DNA of 49,565 nt, taken from contig DXFG01000057.1 of assembly GCA_019114545.1 (NCBI GenBank), positions 1 through 49,565 on the forward strand, read 5' to 3'. Of this stretch, positions 34,906 to 44,187 are shown one piece after another. The notes beneath the pieces are model-generated. The model saw only the letters and a program-made list of their open reading frames with translations. It ran no database searches and was not told the DNA's origin. The DNA is from Candidatus Blautia pullistercoris (GTDB lineage Bacteria; Bacillota; Clostridia; Lachnospirales; Lachnospiraceae). Each line of letters begins with the position of its first letter. The stretch's first letter is position 1. Both the position numbers and the translations under genes were made by a program.

Positions 34906-36312
34906 ATGAAAGAAGAAAAGAAAACCTCTCAAAAAGGACTCAGCAAAATGCTGAAACGTTTTTATGGAGTAGGTGACTGTGGCTTTACACTTATGTCGAA
35001 TATTGAAAGCTATTATTTTAGTTTCTTTTTGACAAATCTGGCCCAGTTCAGCCTGCCGATGGTAACTTTAATTACTACGATATCCAGTACGGTGGATGCT
35101 GCGCTTTCCTGGATCTACGGAGCAATCCTGAATAGCATCAAGCCTCTGAAATGGGGAAGATATCGTTCCTGGCTGGTTGTCATACCCTGGCTGGTACCTT
35201 TTTTATATGCATTCCAGTTTGTAAAGATCGGAGATGGCTGGGTTTCCGCTATCATTATCATAGTGGCGGCTATTGCCAGCCATGTGGCATGGAATTTCGC
35301 TTATGTGGCGAATGTGTCTATGATCTCTGTTGCAGGAAAGACTCCTGAAGAACGCTCCCAGCTTTCTTCTACCAGAGCTGCCTGGGCAAACTTTTCCAAA
35401 GTTATTTTCTCTTATGTAGGACCTGGACTGGCTGCGATCATGGCAGGATTTATCGGAGAGGTAAATCAGTATGGAGCAGCGGCCTTTGTTCTCGGATGTA
35501 TTATGGCAGTTCTGTATTATGCCCATTTCCGTATGTTTGACGGTTATGAACAGGTACAGGAAGTCCAGCCAAAAGACCAGGGGCAGAAACAGGCAAAAGA
35601 AAAGGACAGGACAGGAGGCATGGATCTGATCAGGGCTCTGCTTCAGAATCCTCCTTTGATCGCTCTTTTGATTGCAGATCTTGCAAAATTTATGTTTAAC
35701 TTTGTACTTATGGGTGTAGCAACTTATTATTTTACCTATATTGCTATGAACGATGGTCTGTTGTCTGCGTATATGCTGGTTACCAATATTTTCTGTGTGA
35801 TCGGAGCATATCTCAGCAAAGCATTGAGCAATCGTTTTACCACCAGAACGACTACGATCGGTGTTATGGCTATACAGGCGATCCTTCTGATCGTTTCTTA
35901 TCTGTTTTATAATAATGTCACATTGGTAATCGTTCTTATGAGTGTGGCAATGTTTGGATATGGCATTACATATGCCTGTACACCGGCACTTTATGGAGAT
36001 ACGATTATATACAGTGAATGGAAGACTGGAAAAAATGCTGCAGGATGGATCAGCGGACTTCAGAATGTACCTTTGAAAGTTTCTATTATGACCAGAGGAA
36101 TTATTATTTCCGCATGTCTCGCTATGGGAAATTTCAGTGCGGATATTAATCCGGCAGAGACTCCGGAAGGGCTGAAAAATGCCATAAGTATCGGATTTAT
36201 GGTAATTCCAGCCATTGCACTGATTGTTGCAGTTATTGCACTGATTTTCGGTTTCAAGCTTACAAAGGAAAAAGTAGAGCAGTATACAGCCGAAATTGCC
36301 GCCCGTTCCTGA
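34906..36312 (+). CDS. MFS transporter, GPH (glycoside-pentoside-hexuronide:cation symporter) family
   Basis: About 12 TM, 'MKWGRYRSWL'-type MelB/GPH motif, 'YACTPALYGDTIIYSEWKTGKNAAGWISG'. Confidence 0.85.
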   Translation: MKEEKKTSQKGLSKMLKRFYGVGDCGFTLMSNIESYYFSFFLTNLAQFSLPMVTLITTISSTVDAALSWIYGAILNSIKPLKWGRYRSWLVVIPWLVPFLYAFQFVKIGDGWVSAIIIIVAAIASHVAWNFAYVANVSMISVAGKTPEERSQLSSTRAAWANFSKVIFSYVGPGLAAIMAGFIGEVNQYGAAAFVLGCIMAVLYYAHFRMFDGYEQVQEVQPKDQGQKQAKEKDRTGGMDLIRALLQNPPLIALLIADLAKFMFNFVLMGVATYYFTYIAMNDGLLSAYMLVTNIFCVIGAYLSKALSNRFTTRTTTIGVMAIQAILLIVSYLFYNNVTLVIVLMSVAMFGYGITYACTPALYGDTIIYSEWKTGKNAAGWISGLQNVPLKVSIMTRGIIISACLAMGNFSADINPAETPEGLKNAISIGFMVIPAIALIVAVIALIFGFKLTKEKVEQYTAEIAARS

Positions 36313-36337
36313 AAAAAGGAAAACTGACAGAAACCAG

Positions 36338-37915
36338 ATGAACAGAGATATTAGATTTTTATTGAATCTGCAGATCCTGGCAGATGAGCTTATAGAACAA
36401 TATCAGGATATACAATTTTACAGAGGCCTGGATTCCCAGACGCTAGAGGGAGTTTACTTTTATAATAAGAAGGACAGACAGCTGCTTCCAAAGTATGCAT
36501 ATATCCTCAGGGGGACAGATCTGCAGAATATCTTCCCCAAACAGCATTGTTCTCTTATCGTGCTGGGAGAAATCCCCGAAAAGTGGAAAAACAGTACCCA
36601 TAGCCTTTTACAGCTTCCCAAAGAGACGGATCTTCTGGATCTTATGAATCAATGCCAGGAAGCGTTTCATAAGCATGTATCCTGGGCGGAAAAATTACAG
36701 AATGTCATAATCCAGGAAGAAGGTGTGGAAGAACTGTGCAGGATCAGCTGTTCTTATTTTAAAAACCCTCTTTTTGTCCATGATTCCCAGCTGCAGCTGA
36801 TCTCCTGTCCTGTATGGCGGGAAGGGATGATCGTATGGGAAAAGGATGAACAGACTGGTCAGCTGATCACTCCATTGGAAGATCTGAATGATTTTCGGAC
36901 AGACCGGGAATACCTTCATACTCTGACAACAGAAGGAGCCCATATTTATTCGGCAGAACTTCGGGGATATCGTGATATATATGTAAATATCCGGGATGAT
37001 AACGGGACCTATGAAGGCCGCCTGGTAATCTGTGAGATAGATACTCCTTTAAAACCCGGTCAGTTTGCCTCTGCGGAATATCTGGCAAAGCTGATCCGGA
37101 TGGTATTGTCCAGACGGGGACATCTGGATATCCCGTACAAGCGTGCCCTGTATCAGATGCTGGAGAGCATGGTTCAGGGGAAAACCTTTACAAATTCAGA
37201 GATTGAAAGCCGGATCGCCCAGTGCAAATGGAAATTGACAGATCATTATGTCTGTATACGGATGGATGGGGAAGAGGAGGAAGGAAATCCCGGATCTGCA
37301 GTCAGTGTATGCAATTATGTGGAAACAAGAGTTTCCGGAAGCAGGGCTTTTTTCATTGGAAATCAGATATGTATCATCATTAATCTGTCTGTAAATAAAG
37401 ACTATACTTCAGAAATTGCCGGTATTCTCAGAGACGGCCTGTTTAAAGCAGGGGTCAGTAATGTTTTTGACGATTTTACCCGGCTGAGCCATTACTATCG
37501 CCAGGCCTCTATCGCATTGGAATATTGTCGGAAACGGAATGATACAAAGTGGTATTATGCTTTTGGAGATATTGTAATGGATTATATCGGAGACCTTTGC
37601 GGTTCTCAGTTCGAGCCGGAAGAGCTGTGCGCCTGTGAGCTTAAAACTCTCAGAGAATATGATGAGGAAAATCATACGGAGCTTTATAAAACTCTTTGCA
37701 AGTATATCCTGAATGAGCGAAATACAGTAGCCACTGCGGCTCAGCTGTATGTAGGGCGCAGCACATTATTTTACCGGCTCAGAAAGATTAAAGAGATCAC
37801 CGGACTGGCAGCCTCTGATATGGCGAAACCTGTGAAGAATTTATATTTGAGATTTTCCATATTTATTATGGAAAATCATGTAGAGAAAGGAGATAAAAAT
37901 TATGTTGACACCTAA
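36338..37915 (+). CDS. PucR/CdaR-family transcriptional regulator
   Basis: C-terminal 'LCKYILNERNTVATAAQLYVGRSTLFYRLRKIKEITGL' PucR HTH. Exact start uncertain (36296 or 36338). Confidence 0.85.
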   Translation: MNRDIRFLLNLQILADELIEQYQDIQFYRGLDSQTLEGVYFYNKKDRQLLPKYAYILRGTDLQNIFPKQHCSLIVLGEIPEKWKNSTHSLLQLPKETDLLDLMNQCQEAFHKHVSWAEKLQNVIIQEEGVEELCRISCSYFKNPLFVHDSQLQLISCPVWREGMIVWEKDEQTGQLITPLEDLNDFRTDREYLHTLTTEGAHIYSAELRGYRDIYVNIRDDNGTYEGRLVICEIDTPLKPGQFASAEYLAKLIRMVLSRRGHLDIPYKRALYQMLESMVQGKTFTNSEIESRIAQCKWKLTDHYVCIRMDGEEEEGNPGSAVSVCNYVETRVSGSRAFFIGNQICIIINLSVNKDYTSEIAGILRDGLFKAGVSNVFDDFTRLSHYYRQASIALEYCRKRNDTKWYYAFGDIVMDYIGDLCGSQFEPEELCACELKTLREYDEENHTELYKTLCKYILNERNTVATAAQLYVGRSTLFYRLRKIKEITGLAASDMAKPVKNLYLRFSIFIMENHVEKGDKNYVDT

Positions 37916-38909
37916 ACAAAATCTGCTGGAAACTTTAAAAAAAGATGGGAAACCGGAATGTCTGTGCAATTCCCTGACAATGTTCCGTACAATCCCCGGA
38001 GATCCCTGCTTTAAACTGTTGAGAGGAAACCGGGTAAGAGGAACGAATTCTTATGATCAGTGGGGAACCTATATCATGTTCCCTGAGGACGCACCGGCAG
38101 CAGTGCCCTATGTTACAGAAGAAAATCAGGTTATCAAAGATATAACAGAGTGGAAAAAATATGTTAAGGTTCCCGATCTGGCAGGAAAATGTGCAGAGGG
38201 CTGGGAAGAGGCCCTGGAAGCAAAAAACAAGATCGATCAGGATAAATATCTGACCATGGTCGTTATGGGAACAGGTATTTTTGAACAGCTTCATATGCTT
38301 ATGACTTTTGAAGATACTTTAGTGAATTTCCTTCTTGAGCCGGAAGCCATGCATGAATTGATCGATGTGATCTGTGAGTATCGTCTGACTTATATGAAGC
38401 TGATCGTAGAACATCTTCATCCGGACTGCATTATGTCCCATGATGACTGGGGTTCCAGAACCAGCATGTTTATGTCCCCGGAGGTATGGAGAGAGTTCTT
38501 TAAGGAGCCATACCGGAAGCTTTACAGCTACCTTCACTCTCAGGGAGTGATCGCTATGCACCATGGAGATTCTTTTATGGAACCTATTGTGGAAGATATG
38601 GCGGAAATTGGCGTTGACATCTGGCAGGGCGTCCTGAATACCAATAATATTGCTGCGATCTCCGAAAAAGTAGGGGATCGGATGCTTCTTATGGGCGGCG
38701 TGGATTCTGTGATCGACCGGGAAGACGCTACAGAGGAGGAGATACGCAAAGAAACCCGCCGGGCCTGTGATGCATATGGAAATCTGAAAGGTTTCTGGCC
38801 GGGGATCACATACGGAGGCCCCGGAACCATCTATCCTCATGTAGAACCTATTGTAATTGACGAAATCAATAAATATAATATGGAACACTTTGGTGTAGCA
38901 ATTTCATAA
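37902..38909 (+). CDS. Uroporphyrinogen decarboxylase (URO-D)-fold protein, methyltransferase-like
   Basis: 'MLMTFEDTLVNFLLEPEAMHELIDVICEY', 'DDWGSRTSMFMSPEVWREFFKEPYRKL', 'MHHGDSFMEPIVEDMAEIGVDIWQGV'. Confidence 0.87.
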   Translation: MLTPKQNLLETLKKDGKPECLCNSLTMFRTIPGDPCFKLLRGNRVRGTNSYDQWGTYIMFPEDAPAAVPYVTEENQVIKDITEWKKYVKVPDLAGKCAEGWEEALEAKNKIDQDKYLTMVVMGTGIFEQLHMLMTFEDTLVNFLLEPEAMHELIDVICEYRLTYMKLIVEHLHPDCIMSHDDWGSRTSMFMSPEVWREFFKEPYRKLYSYLHSQGVIAMHHGDSFMEPIVEDMAEIGVDIWQGVLNTNNIAAISEKVGDRMLLMGGVDSVIDREDATEEEIRKETRRACDAYGNLKGFWPGITYGGPGTIYPHVEPIVIDEINKYNMEHFGVAIS

Positions 38910-38960
38910 GACAGGTGATATAAGGGGCTGTGGGCTAATGCCAGTTTTGCCCCTCTGATG

Positions 38961-39034
38961 AAAAGGAAGAGGCCATCCTGTAAAATCACGGCTTTTATAA
39001 AGTACGGATTTCCAGGGAATGGCTTCTTCCTTTT
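38961..39034. terminator. Long-stem inverted repeat between convergent URO-D and LysR-like genes
   Basis: AAAAGGAAGAGGCCAT / ATGGCTTCTTCCTTTT (15/16 complementary), about 42-nt loop. Confidence 0.6.
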
Positions 39035-39045
39035 TATAGCTTCTC

Positions 39046-39747
39046 TCAATGAGAGAAAACAGAATCAGGATTTTTAGACAATGCCAGGGCTTTTTTCAGA
39101 GCCTTAAGAAAGGCTGCAGCTTCAGGTGTGGGATCCTTGGCATATAAAAGACCATAGGAAACTTTATAATTCCAGTTTACCGGAATGGTAATAAGAGAAG
39201 GATGGACTCTTTCCCAGCATGCCAGGGTCAGCAGAAGGGAACCTGTGACTTCGCAGGTGTTAAAGGTTTCCAGATCATAGAAATAATCCGTATCTTCCAC
39301 TTGGATCTGGGGATGGCAGGTCTTAAGCATTTCTCTCAGAGGATCTATATAGAAGGCGTCGCCCTCTTTGACAGAGAGAAGCCGTTCTCCGTACAGATCC
39401 GAGATCTCCAGTATTTTTTTAGAAGCAAGGAGGTGATTCCTGGGAACAGCAACGGATATGGGGAAGCTGCCCAGCTCAAAAAAATTGCTCAGGCTCAGCA
39501 TTTGACGGGAGCCGAAAACGCCCACCATGAAATCTATCTCTTCCCCCAGAGAGGAGACAACAGAAAGGATCTTCTGCCGGTCATTGCTGTAAGGAACCAT
39601 TTTTATCCGATATTCGGAAGGATCCGGACTGACCTGGTTCCACAGGTCGATGAGAAGGTTTCCGGGATTCAGAAGAGAAGAACCCAGGCGAATGGTTTTG
39701 ACAGTCTGCTGCTGGATGGCCCTTGCTTTTACTTTTGGTAAATGCAT
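39046..39747 (-). pseudogene. LysR-type substrate-binding domain lacking the HTH
   Basis: 'TVKTIRLGSSLLNPGNLLIDLW...FMVGVFG...LGSFPISVAVPRNHLLASKKILEISDLYGERLLSVKEGD' effector domain only; no HTH upstream. Confidence 0.65.
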
Positions 39748-39775
39748 TATAGCCGGATCGGAAATTCCATGTCAA
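39746..39775 (-). promoter_or_regulatory. Near-consensus sigma-A promoter reading into the LysR-like ORF
   Basis: Minus strand TTGACA - 18 bp - TATAAT; the -10 overlaps the annotated ATG. Confidence 0.6.
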
Positions 39776-39805
39776 GTGTTTCTGCTGTAAAATAACCATA
39801 TAAAG

Positions 39806-39868
39806 TAACAGTTCAGCTGCAGCAAGCACGCCAGCGGGATTTCCCAAATGGCGGGGGCTGAACTGTTA
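39806..39868 (+). repeat. Extended hairpin in the leader of the aldo/keto reductase gene
   Basis: TAACAGTTCAGC (39806-39817)/GCTGAACTGTTA (39857-39868), inner CGCCA/TGGCG. Confidence 0.75.
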
Positions 39869-39913
39869 TCACATAAGACTCTGCAGTATAAGAGCAAATA
39901 GGAGGAAGAAATA

Positions 39914-41059
39914 ATGGCAAAGGGAAAATTAGGTTTTGGCTGGATGCGTCTGCCTCAGAAGTCAGAAAATCCGGAAGACATTGATTTTGAACAGGTAAAT
40001 CAAATGGTAGATGCTTATTTAGACGCTGGATTTGACTATTTTGACACCAGCTATGTGTACCACAATGGAAAAAGCGAAAATGCTATCCAGCGCTGTCTGA
40101 TCAGTCGTTACCCCAGAGAAAAATTCAGGCTGGCTTCAAAGCTCCCCACTTTTGCGATCACAAAGGAGGAGCAGGTGGAAGAAATTTTCGCCCAGCAGCT
40201 GGAGAAATGCGGTACAGAATATTTTGATTATTTTCTCCTTCATAATGTAAACGGTATCCGCTATGAAAGAGAGATCAAGGAATGCCATATGTTTGAACAT
40301 ATGCAGCAGTGGAAAAAAGATGGAAAGATCCGTCATATCGGCTTTTCCTATCATGATTCTGCCGATAACCTGGACAAGATCCTTTCGGAACATCCGGAAG
40401 TAGAATTTGTCCAGATTGCTCTGAATTATATTGACTGGAACGCTTATCTGATCCAGGCAAAGAAGTGTTATGAAGTGATCCGAAAACATGGCTGTCAGGT
40501 GATCGTTATGGAACCGGTGAAAGGCGGTATGCTGGCAAAGGTTCCGGAGAAAGCAGAAGCGCTTATGAAACAGGAAGCTCCCCGGATGTCTCCGGCTTCC
40601 TGGGCCATCCGTTTTGCGGCAGGACTGGATGGGATTTTGACAGTCTTATCTGGAATGTCCGACTTAGCACAGGTAGAAGACAATATTTCCTATATGAAGG
40701 ATTTTCAGCCTTTAAATGACCGGGAACTGAAGATCTTAAAAGAGGTAAGCCGCATTTACAAAGAGGAAGGGCCGGTACATACCGCAGACTTTAGCAAATA
40801 TGAAGAAATCTCTCCTAAGGGAGTTTCTGCCGCTGCTATTCTGGAGGCTTATAACAACTGCATGCTCCAGCCAAATCCCGGCTTTGCCGCAGAGCATAAC
40901 TACTTTTCAGTAGAAAAGGCAAAACATGGCATTAAAACAGAGGAAAACTGCATTCCTCTGCCGGCAGTACTCTCAGAAGGAACAGATATTTCTGATATGG
41001 TGAAAGAAGCTGAAGGATTTTTAAACAGCAACGCTTTTTTCCAATATGAAGTACAGTAA
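39914..41059 (+). CDS. Aldo/keto reductase family protein
   Basis: 'GFGWMRLPQ', 'AYLDAGFDYFDTSYVYHNGKSE', 'KLPTFAITKEEQVEEIFAQQLEKCGTEYFDYFLLHNV'. Confidence 0.92.
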   Translation: MAKGKLGFGWMRLPQKSENPEDIDFEQVNQMVDAYLDAGFDYFDTSYVYHNGKSENAIQRCLISRYPREKFRLASKLPTFAITKEEQVEEIFAQQLEKCGTEYFDYFLLHNVNGIRYEREIKECHMFEHMQQWKKDGKIRHIGFSYHDSADNLDKILSEHPEVEFVQIALNYIDWNAYLIQAKKCYEVIRKHGCQVIVMEPVKGGMLAKVPEKAEALMKQEAPRMSPASWAIRFAAGLDGILTVLSGMSDLAQVEDNISYMKDFQPLNDRELKILKEVSRIYKEEGPVHTADFSKYEEISPKGVSAAAILEAYNNCMLQPNPGFAAEHNYFSVEKAKHGIKTEENCIPLPAVLSEGTDISDMVKEAEGFLNSNAFFQYEVQ

Positions 41060-41105
41060 AAACAACATATTTACAGCTTTAAAAGATCTGCGGTCCTTAT
41101 AAGGA

Positions 41106-41193
41106 GCTGGAGCTGCCGCATTAATCAAAATCGAGAATATTTATACATTTTATTCCTGATATATGACTAATGCGGCAGCTCCAGCCCTTTTTT
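41106..41193. terminator. 18-bp perfect inverted repeat with 44-nt loop and T tract
   Basis: GCTGGAGCTGCCGCATTA (41106-41123)/TAATGCGGCAGCTCCAGC (41168-41185), then CCTTTTTT. Confidence 0.75.
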
Positions 41194-41207
41194 ATGCAGA
41201 AATCTTT

Positions 41208-43091
41208 TTAGGAGAAATAATAATCTTCTCCAGTGGGAATTCCCTGAATAGGATAGTCTTCCAGCACATCTTTGACCAGATAGGGTTTGTCGGAGATCAG
41301 GCCGTTTACCCCCATATCCAGATACTTTCTCATATTTTCTTCCGCATCTACAGTCCATACATACACCGGGAGCCAGGCCTGGCGGCAGACAGAGAGAAAG
41401 CTGTTGGAAACCATACTTTCCTCAATGACTACGAAGTCGCAGTTCAGAGAAAGGAGATCTTCAACTGTAGCTTTTCCAAGATTTCCGAACATACAGTAGC
41501 CTGTTTTTAACACAGGATTTTTCTGATGGATAAGCTGTACCAGTTCATAATCCAGGGACATGAGGAGACAGTCTTTCTGAAAGTCATATTTTTCGATCAG
41601 TGACAGGATCTGGTCAACAAGGATTTCTTTTTCCTTTCCGGAAACAGCTTTTAATTCGATCAACAGCCGGATCTTTCCCTGTGAAAGCTGGAGCAGTTCT
41701 TCCAGGGTGGGAACCTGTCCTTCCATGCCATACTGAGACAGAGAGACAGATTGGAGCTCTTCCAGAGTAAGACGGTTTATATTTTCAGACCGGCCTGCCA
41801 TACGGCTCAGGTTATCATCATGGGCGGCTACCGGAACCTGATCTTTCGTCAGCTGGATATCTACTTCTGCAAAGTCTGCACCGGAATCAATCGCCCCTTT
41901 TACTGCCTCCAGGGTATTCTCCACACCCAGATCGCTGCCCCTGTGACCGATGGACAGCGGCTTGTGGACTGCAGGAGGTTCCTGAGCATACTGATACATG
42001 GCCAAAAGGCCGGCGGCAAGGACCAGGAGAACCACAGGGATCCAGAGCTTTTTCAGAAGGGGAATCTCCCTGAAAAGAGGACAGAAATACGCCTGGGTTT
42101 TACGGATCCCGGAGGATAGAAAAGCTTTTATTTTAGTAAAAGATTGAGAAGAAAGCCTGGCTGATGGAAAAAGCACAGGCGCTGCTTCTTCTGGAACGGG
42201 GAGTAAAATTCCTGTAAGGAATGCGGAAAATCCCAGGGAAAGAATACAGCGGAGGATCCAGACCAGCACGCCTGTGAAGGCGGTTTCCTGAGCCTTTCCG
42301 GAGAAGAAAAGCAGACACAGGGTTTTCAGGGGATTCTCCTCTATAACAGAGGAAAAGTCTCCGGGCAGGATACCGGACCTGCCAAAAAGCAGCTGCCACA
42401 GAGCCATGAGGATACCCAGGAGAAGAACGCCTTTTAGCCCTGCTTTTTTCCAGGCAAAGATACTTTCTTTGCAGCCTTCCCGGAAGCTTTTTCTCTTCAG
42501 GATCATAGCCGGAAGAAGGAAAAGCAGCAGAAGAAACAGGAGAAAAATCAGAGTATAGCCCAGATCCAGAACAAAGTTTCCATACCACCGTTTAGACAGT
42601 TCTCCTGTAACGAAATTCGGAATTTCCAGGCGGGGCATAACCGAAGGCACCAGATAGAGACCCTGAAAAGGAAGGAGCAGGAGTCCATATACAAAAAACC
42701 CTGGAATGTCTCTGAAATTTAAGGAAAACAGAGAGTACACAGAGGTCTTTAGAGTATCCTTCAGAGAAAAGGAGGATCCGGCATAGCTCTGATAAAGGGC
42801 AATAAAGATAAAGGAAAACTCAAAATATGCCAGGAAAGCAGAAAGGCACAGGATCAGGACAATGGCTGCGATTCCGGGAAAACTGAACAGGATCTGAAGC
42901 ATGTGGTAGTTATACAGGCTGGTATCCCCGGCTATTTCCAACATCATGACGATCAGCTCTTTTCCCGCAGGAATGAATAAGAATAGGGAGAGAACTTTAA
43001 AAGCCAGCTCAAATAAAAATAACTGAGGCAGCAGGCGAAGAAAGCTTTGCAGGATTTTTTTGCAGTGTGTCAGGGATAACATTTTGTACAT
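41208..43091 (-). CDS. Glycerophosphodiester phosphodiesterase with N-terminal membrane domain
   Basis: N-terminal multi-TM region; C-terminal 'SIGHRGSDLGVENTLEAVKGAIDSGADFAEVDIQLTKDQVPVAAHDDNL'. Confidence 0.92.
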   Translation of the reverse strand: MYKMLSLTHCKKILQSFLRLLPQLFLFELAFKVLSLFLFIPAGKELIVMMLEIAGDTSLYNYHMLQILFSFPGIAAIVLILCLSAFLAYFEFSFIFIALYQSYAGSSFSLKDTLKTSVYSLFSLNFRDIPGFFVYGLLLLPFQGLYLVPSVMPRLEIPNFVTGELSKRWYGNFVLDLGYTLIFLLFLLLLFLLPAMILKRKSFREGCKESIFAWKKAGLKGVLLLGILMALWQLLFGRSGILPGDFSSVIEENPLKTLCLLFFSGKAQETAFTGVLVWILRCILSLGFSAFLTGILLPVPEEAAPVLFPSARLSSQSFTKIKAFLSSGIRKTQAYFCPLFREIPLLKKLWIPVVLLVLAAGLLAMYQYAQEPPAVHKPLSIGHRGSDLGVENTLEAVKGAIDSGADFAEVDIQLTKDQVPVAAHDDNLSRMAGRSENINRLTLEELQSVSLSQYGMEGQVPTLEELLQLSQGKIRLLIELKAVSGKEKEILVDQILSLIEKYDFQKDCLLMSLDYELVQLIHQKNPVLKTGYCMFGNLGKATVEDLLSLNCDFVVIEESMVSNSFLSVCRQAWLPVYVWTVDAEENMRKYLDMGVNGLISDKPYLVKDVLEDYPIQGIPTGEDYYFS

Positions 43092-43120
43092 AAGTAACCT
43101 CCGGTATATATTTCAGATTT

Positions 43121-43711
43121 TTAAAACAGAGCGGTGAGATTTTCCAGGATCAGGGCACCGCCCAGGCTGTAGGCCAGCAGGGAGAAGGGCCTTCCCAGAA
43201 GGGTGAAAACCAGATATTTTTTCAGGGACATGGAAGTCAATCCTGCTATCAGACATAACAGATCGTCAGGCATACCTGGAAGGATCAAAGCCAGAAGGAA
43301 AAATACATCGAATTTCTTTCCTTTTTCTGCCCGGGAAATGTATTTCTGAAAGGTTTTTTCTGGTACAAACTTTAAAAGAAAGGCCTGCCCATAGTGCCTT
43401 GCCAGGAGAAAACTGAACACAGAACCTGTGACCATTCCGGCATAGTTCAGAAAGAAGCCGTACAGTGGGCCGAAAATCGCCACACCGATGATACAGCTGA
43501 CACCCCCGGGAACTACTGGAATCACTACCTGTATAGTCTGGAGCAGGAGAAAACACAGTGGTGCCAGGACTCCTGTCTGACGGAGAAACTGTTCCATGGA
43601 TTCCCGGGAAGAGAAGATCCCGCTTTGGAAACCTGCACCAAGAAGCAGGAGGAGGGTAGCGGTTCCGATGATGGTCAGTATGTTTTCTTCGAATTTTTTT
43701 GCCAGTGTCAT
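43121..43711 (-). CDS. TVP38/TMEM64 (VTT-domain) membrane protein
   Basis: 'IPVVPGGVSCIIGVAIFGPLYGFFLNYAGMVTGSVFSFLLARHYG', 'LPGMPDDLLCLIAGLTSM'. Confidence 0.9.
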   Translation of the reverse strand: MTLAKKFEENILTIIGTATLLLLLGAGFQSGIFSSRESMEQFLRQTGVLAPLCFLLLQTIQVVIPVVPGGVSCIIGVAIFGPLYGFFLNYAGMVTGSVFSFLLARHYGQAFLLKFVPEKTFQKYISRAEKGKKFDVFFLLALILPGMPDDLLCLIAGLTSMSLKKYLVFTLLGRPFSLLAYSLGGALILENLTALF

Positions 43712-43773
43712 GAGATATGCCTTCTTTCTGTTCTGTTTTTCGATCTTTATGTACTAGTGTATTGTCAGAAATT

Positions 43774-44010
43774 TTATATTGCCGTAGTCTGCCTGGCGGG
43801 AACTGTAGGGAGAAGCTTTTCTTTCCGGTGAAAAGAGTTCATCTTTTTGATAAAAAGCCACAGGCCGGGGCCGGCCAGTAGAAGAAAGAGTCCTCCGTTT
43901 ACTGCCAGGTTCTCAAGTATCTGGAAAAACCTGGGCAGAGTGGTGAGAAAAGCCAGGGTCAGGAGAGCGGCCGACAGGTAGAGTTTATAGAGATTCGATT
44001 TGTTTTTCAT
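43774..44010 (-). CDS. Small membrane protein (78 aa)
   Basis: ATG at 44010 after GGGAGGTAAACCTT; two hydrophobic segments. Confidence 0.6.
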   Translation of the reverse strand: MKNKSNLYKLYLSAALLTLAFLTTLPRFFQILENLAVNGGLFLLLAGPGLWLFIKKMNSFHRKEKLLPTVPARQTTAI

Positions 44011-44187
44011 AAGGTTTACCTCCCGTAGGTGTCTGTTTTCTTTTGATGGTCTTATCATAGCAGGGGAAGGTCTCACTATTATTTCAATTTTCAGAGAAAA
44101 TGTTGCAGTTTTGTGATATTTTCCTCTGCCTTGCCACCATCCTCGTTTCATGGTAGTATTAGAAAGAATGAATAAGGAGAGAAATTT

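Noticed and set aside
38934-38953. GGGGC...GCCCC hairpin after the URO-D gene as a riboswitch or sRNA
   Set aside because: Short, no known motif recognised, and no gene downstream on that strand for about 1 kb; probably part of the 3' end.
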